Assembly: GCA_021802775.1 (NCBI GenBank)
Contig: JAJZRJ010000013.1
Location: forward strand, 1 to 63,245
Origin: Deltaproteobacteria bacterium
GTDB taxonomy: Bacteria > Desulfobacterota > Desulfobulbia > Desulfobulbales > Desulfurivibrionaceae
Direction: 5' to 3'
DNA length: 63,245 nucleotides
The position numbers were made by a program, and so were the translations under genes. Below, piece by piece: positions 60,596 to 63,245 of this stretch. How positions within the stretch are numbered: the stretch's first letter is position 1; each line of letters begins with the position of its first letter. A model generated the notes under the pieces. It did not search any database, was not told the DNA's origin, and was given only the letters and a program-made list of their open reading frames with translations.

Positions 60596-61402
60596 TCAGC
60601 CCGGGGCCACGAGACGGCCGAGCCACTGCGGCACGTTGACCAGGCGGAAGAAGAGAAAGGCCGCGGACCAGCCGAGCAGAAAAATGGTATCTTGGCGGCG
60701 GAAGCGGAGCGGGGTTACGCTGTGCAGCTCGCCGCTAAAGCCGCGCGCCAGCATGGCCCGGTGGATGCGCTGCGCCCGTTCGACCGTGCGCAGCAGCAGA
60801 TGCCCGATCAGGGAGCCATAGGCCGCCAGCCCCTCGCCGCGCCGGTGGAAGGAACGGAGCGACCGGGCCCGCACCATGCGCACCCCCTCGCTGACCAGCA
60901 CGAAGAGATAGCGGTAGGCGAGCAGCAGCTGCACGGTCATCGGGGCGGGCACGCCGATGCGGCGCAGGGCCACGCACACGCCGTGAAAGCCGGTGGTGGC
61001 GATGAGCGCCAGGGCGGCGGTGACGGTGAGCGCAAAGCGCAGCAGGATGGAGACGTAGCTGACCCAGCCGCCCGAAAGGGTGAGCGGGCCAATGCGCAGC
61101 AGCGGGGCGGGATCGAACCAGGGGTTGGCGATGCCCACCAATACTGCCAGCGGGGCGACCAGCAGCATTTTCTTGAGCAGATAGCCGGCGGGCAGTTCGG
61201 CCAGGGCGATGATGGTCACGGGGAAGAGCAGAAAGGGCAGCAGACCGGCCACGGCATAGCGGTCGAAACTCACCACGCAGACCAGAAAGAGCAGGGTGGC
61301 GAGCAATTTGGCCCGCGGGTCGAGCCGATGGACCGGGGTGTCGCCATCGGCCAGCCGGTCGAGCCGGCCAAGATCGAAGAGCGTTGCCGAGAGATCCGCC
61401 AT
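60596..61402 (-). CDS. cbiQ: Cobalt/nickel ECF transporter transmembrane protein
   Basis: A 268-residue protein with about five helices, DTPVHRLDPRAKLLATLLFLVCVVSFDRYAV at the start (the classical CbiQ opening) and RARSLRSFHRRGEGLAAYGSL (the cytoplasmic coupling helices). It is 4 bp downstream of nikR. Confidence 0.95.
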   Translation of the reverse strand: MADLSATLFDLGRLDRLADGDTPVHRLDPRAKLLATLLFLVCVVSFDRYAVAGLLPFLLFPVTIIALAELPAGYLLKKMLLVAPLAVLVGIANPWFDPAPLLRIGPLTLSGGWVSYVSILLRFALTVTAALALIATTGFHGVCVALRRIGVPAPMTVQLLLAYRYLFVLVSEGVRMVRARSLRSFHRRGEGLAAYGSLIGHLLLRTVERAQRIHRAMLARGFSGELHSVTPLRFRRQDTIFLLGWSAAFLFFRLVNVPQWLGRLVAPG

Positions 61403-61406
61403 GGGG

Positions 61407-61826
61407 TTAGACCAGGGTGCGGCCGGTGGTGGTGGTGACCAGCTTGCCGTGCTTGACCCCCTTGGTGCCGATGAGGGTGTCGGCCATGTGGCGCACCTGG
61501 TCGGCCCGGCCCTTGACCACCACCACTTCCAGGCAGTTGCGGTGGTCGAGATGCGCGTGCAGCGTCGAGATGATCAGGTCGTGGTGGTCGTGCTGCTGCT
61601 CGGTGAGCTTGTCGGCGAGGTCGCGGGTGTGGTGGTCGTAGACCAGGGTCACGGTGCCCACGGTTTCCTCGTCGGTCTTGGTCCACTGGTCTTCCACCAG
61701 GGTGTTGCGGATCAGGTCGCGGATCGCCTCGGAGCGGTTCGCATACCCCTTGCGGCCGATGAGTTCGTCAAACTGATCCAGCAGCCGCTGGTCCATGGAA
61801 ATGCCGAAACGGGTCAGGTCGGTCAT
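61407..61826 (-). CDS. nikR: NikR nickel-responsive regulator
   Basis: From the ATG at 61826, 139 residues: a ribbon-helix-helix start ([40 protein letters not shown]) and an ACT-like C-terminal domain with nickel ligands ([41 protein letters not shown]). The last nickel-site residues (H-x-H, H, C) are visible. It represses the divergent operon and its own unit. Heads nikR-cbiQ-cbiO. Confidence 0.96.
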   Translation of the reverse strand: MTDLTRFGISMDQRLLDQFDELIGRKGYANRSEAIRDLIRNTLVEDQWTKTDEETVGTVTLVYDHHTRDLADKLTEQQHDHHDLIISTLHAHLDHRNCLEVVVVKGRADQVRHMADTLIGTKGVKHGKLVTTTTGRTLV

Positions 61827-61839
61827 GATGATCCTCTTC

Positions 61840-61915
61840 GTGTTACGAAAAAATAGATGTTGACACGAGACATTCTTCTGCGTATTGTTGCGACTCAACC
61901 ATAAAATCGTAACAC
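61840..61915. promoter_or_regulatory. Putative NikR operator half-sites between nikR and cbiMN
   Basis: A perfect GTGTTAC (61840-61846) faces nikR and a perfect GTAACAC (61909-61915) faces cbiMN. Each has a weaker mate at 13-14 nt spacing (TTGACAC at 61860-61866; TTGCGAC at 61888-61894). Desulfobacterota NikR sites have been described as GTGTTAC/GTAACAC dyads, so two operators, one per unit, are likely. Confidence 0.6.
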
Positions 61916-61933
61916 GCGCAAGGAGATTGGATC

Positions 61934-62968
61934 ATGCACATGGCAGATGCACTGCTGTCGCCGGCGGTTGGCGGCACGATGTGGGCCGCCACCGCCGCCA
62001 CGATCGGGTATTGTTCCCGTAAGGTTCGCCTGGCCGCCGATGACAGCCGGGTCCCCCTCATGGGGGTGCTGGGCGCCTTTGTCTTCACCGCCCAGATGAT
62101 CAACTTCACCATCCCGGCCACCGGATCGAGCGGCCACCTCGGTGGCGGCCTCCTGCTCGCGGTTCTGCTCGGGCCGCACGCCGCCTTTCTCGCCATTGCC
62201 TCGGTGCTGGCGATCCAGGCCCTCTTTTTCGCCGACGGCGGGCTGCTAGCCCTGGGCGCCAACATCTTCAACCTGGGCTTTTTTCCCTGTTTCGTCGCCT
62301 ATCCCTTCCTCTATAAACCCCTTGCCGGGCCGAACCCGACGTCCGGCCGCATGGTGTTCGCCGCGGTGGCGGCCGGGGTGGCGGGGCTGCAACTGGGCGC
62401 CCTCGGCGTGGTGGCGGAGACAGTGGCCTCGGGTATCTCGGCCCTGCCGTTCAAAAATTTTATCCTGCTGATGCTCCCCATCCATCTGGCCATCGGTCTG
62501 GTGGAGGGGCTGGTGACCGCCGCGGTGGTGAATTTCGTGCGCCAGGCCGACCCCGGCCTGCTGCGCGCCGAGGCGGGGGGCAGCCCTCGCGGCTTGGGCC
62601 TTCGCCGGGTGGTGGTCGGCCTGTTGGCCAGCGCCCTGGTGGCGGGCGGCGCCCTTTCCTGGTTCGCCTCCACCCGGCCGGACGGCCTGGAGTGGTCCAT
62701 TGCCGGCGTCACCGGCCATGAGGAATTGCCGGCCACGGAGGAAGGCGGCATCAAAACAGCCCTCGCCGGGATTCAGGAGCGTCTGGCCTTTCTGCCCGAC
62801 TATACGTTCCGTGATGCCGCCGCCACGCCTTCCGAGTCCAATGGGGCATGGCCGGCGGTGGACCCCGGCACCAGCACCGCCGGGTTTATAGGCGGACTGC
62901 TGACTCTGCTGCTGGCCGGTCTTGTGGGCCTGCTCCTGCGGAAAATCCGGCACAACAACCGTCTCTGA
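61934..62968 (+). CDS. cbiM: CbiM/CbiN fusion, nickel or cobalt ECF substrate-binding subunit
   Basis: A 344-residue protein. It starts MHMADALLSPAVGGTMW, the N-terminal Met-His metal loop of CbiM/NikM. The CbiM core follows (about six helices), then a PDGLE-type N segment and C-terminal helix that replace a separate CbiN (PDGLEWSIAGVTGHEELP; GGLLTLLLAGLVGLLLRKI). Nickel rather than cobalt is suggested by the NikR control. Divergent from nikR-cbiQO. Confidence 0.93.
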   Translation: MHMADALLSPAVGGTMWAATAATIGYCSRKVRLAADDSRVPLMGVLGAFVFTAQMINFTIPATGSSGHLGGGLLLAVLLGPHAAFLAIASVLAIQALFFADGGLLALGANIFNLGFFPCFVAYPFLYKPLAGPNPTSGRMVFAAVAAGVAGLQLGALGVVAETVASGISALPFKNFILLMLPIHLAIGLVEGLVTAAVVNFVRQADPGLLRAEAGGSPRGLGLRRVVVGLLASALVAGGALSWFASTRPDGLEWSIAGVTGHEELPATEEGGIKTALAGIQERLAFLPDYTFRDAAATPSESNGAWPAVDPGTSTAGFIGGLLTLLLAGLVGLLLRKIRHNNRL

Positions 62969-63118
62969 TGCATGAGAAGGAATTTTGGCGATGGTCAGGG
63001 AGAAACGATATAAGTTAATAGTGCCTAAAAAAATATTGACCACATAATTTTCTCTGGTACAAGGGGCGAAGTTAACGCCACCGCAGCGGGGAAAGACGGC
63101 TTGAGTGGTGTAAGTGAT

Positions 63119-63245
63119 ACCTGAATCCGTGAGCGTTCGAGAACGGTGCAGAGGCAAGGCGGCGACGATGTTGATGATACACCTGGTATATCAACGAGTC
63201 GCCAACGCAGCAGATGCGCCGTTATCGGTCGCCCCGCAGGGCGGC
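63119..63245. mobile_element. MITE-like 221-bp element, copy 3 (cut by the window end)
   Basis: Begins ACCTGAATCCGTGAGCG, with one difference from the 14-bp terminal repeat of copies 1 and 2, and continues at near identity to position 63245. The right end lies outside the window. Confidence 0.8.

Overview
The window is about 63 kb of GC-rich bacterial chromosome with both strands coding. The strongest taxonomic marker is a complete dsrMKJOP operon (34838-39917, minus strand), the membrane complex of dissimilatory sulfur metabolism, preceded by an RsbRD-type gene. Together with multiheme cytochromes, a corrinoid-activator-like ASKHA protein, a spd-type EF-G and a NikR/Cbi nickel system, this points to a sulfate-reducing or sulfur-disproportionating Desulfobacterota, probably a Desulfobulbales relative. 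That placement is inference; no rRNA or dsrAB is present.

Layout. 0-8 kb: a Fic protein with a striking double dyad in its promoter, a glycosyltransferase, an ASKHA/2Fe-2S protein, a MITE-like element just upstream of higBA, a HEPN/MNT pair, and a nitrilase fused to a heptose-phosphate adenylyltransferase. 8.3-12.7 kb: a same-strand set of two FlgO-like envelope proteins, a secreted protein, and a membrane protein whose cytoplasmic part carries tandem FliM-like (S/D)Q-x-x-(I/M)D-x-L(L/F) motifs. 12.8-17.3 kb: a DUF2339 membrane protein, divergent from a tetraheme cytochrome/ferredoxin/NrfD electron-transfer module. 17.3-30.7 kb: housekeeping genes (rpe, an M16 peptidase, lgt), a B12-type radical SAM protein, an alpha/alpha-toroid protein, an Fe-alcohol dehydrogenase and a complete MacA/MacB/TolC-type efflux system. 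30.7-34.7 kb: an AT-rich Fic islet at the 3' end of tRNA-Arg(TCT), then a cysteine synthase-cysteinyl-tRNA synthetase fusion whose HIGH and KMSKS signatures are both degenerate. 34.8-48.2 kb: the dsr operon, an MBL-fold hydrolase, an HDOD protein, a eukaryote-type HisA, a P-loop ATPase, fusA and pgeF.

48.3-59.8 kb is an accessory region of small minus-strand genes, mostly toxin-antitoxin and DUF cassettes, separated by recurring palindromic terminators, REP/BIME-like palindromes and copies of a roughly 90-bp inverted repeat. Several toxin genes here and in the 5-kb cluster appear broken (single-base frameshifts or truncation) while every antitoxin reads through. Four small genes share a similar DUF1640-like membrane tail; one is an apparent DUF2283/DUF1640 chimera. 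The region also holds a porin and a VCBS-repeat protein. 59.8-63.2 kb is a NikR-regulated CbiMN/CbiQ/CbiO nickel or cobalt transporter with divergent operator half-sites.

A 221-bp non-coding element with 14-bp perfect terminal inverted repeats and 3-bp target duplications occurs twice in full (9053-9273, 47062-47282) and once cut by the window end (63119 onward). The items most worth following up are the FlgO/FliM-motif locus, the CysK-CysRS fusion with altered signatures, the toxin-decay pattern, and the MITE family.
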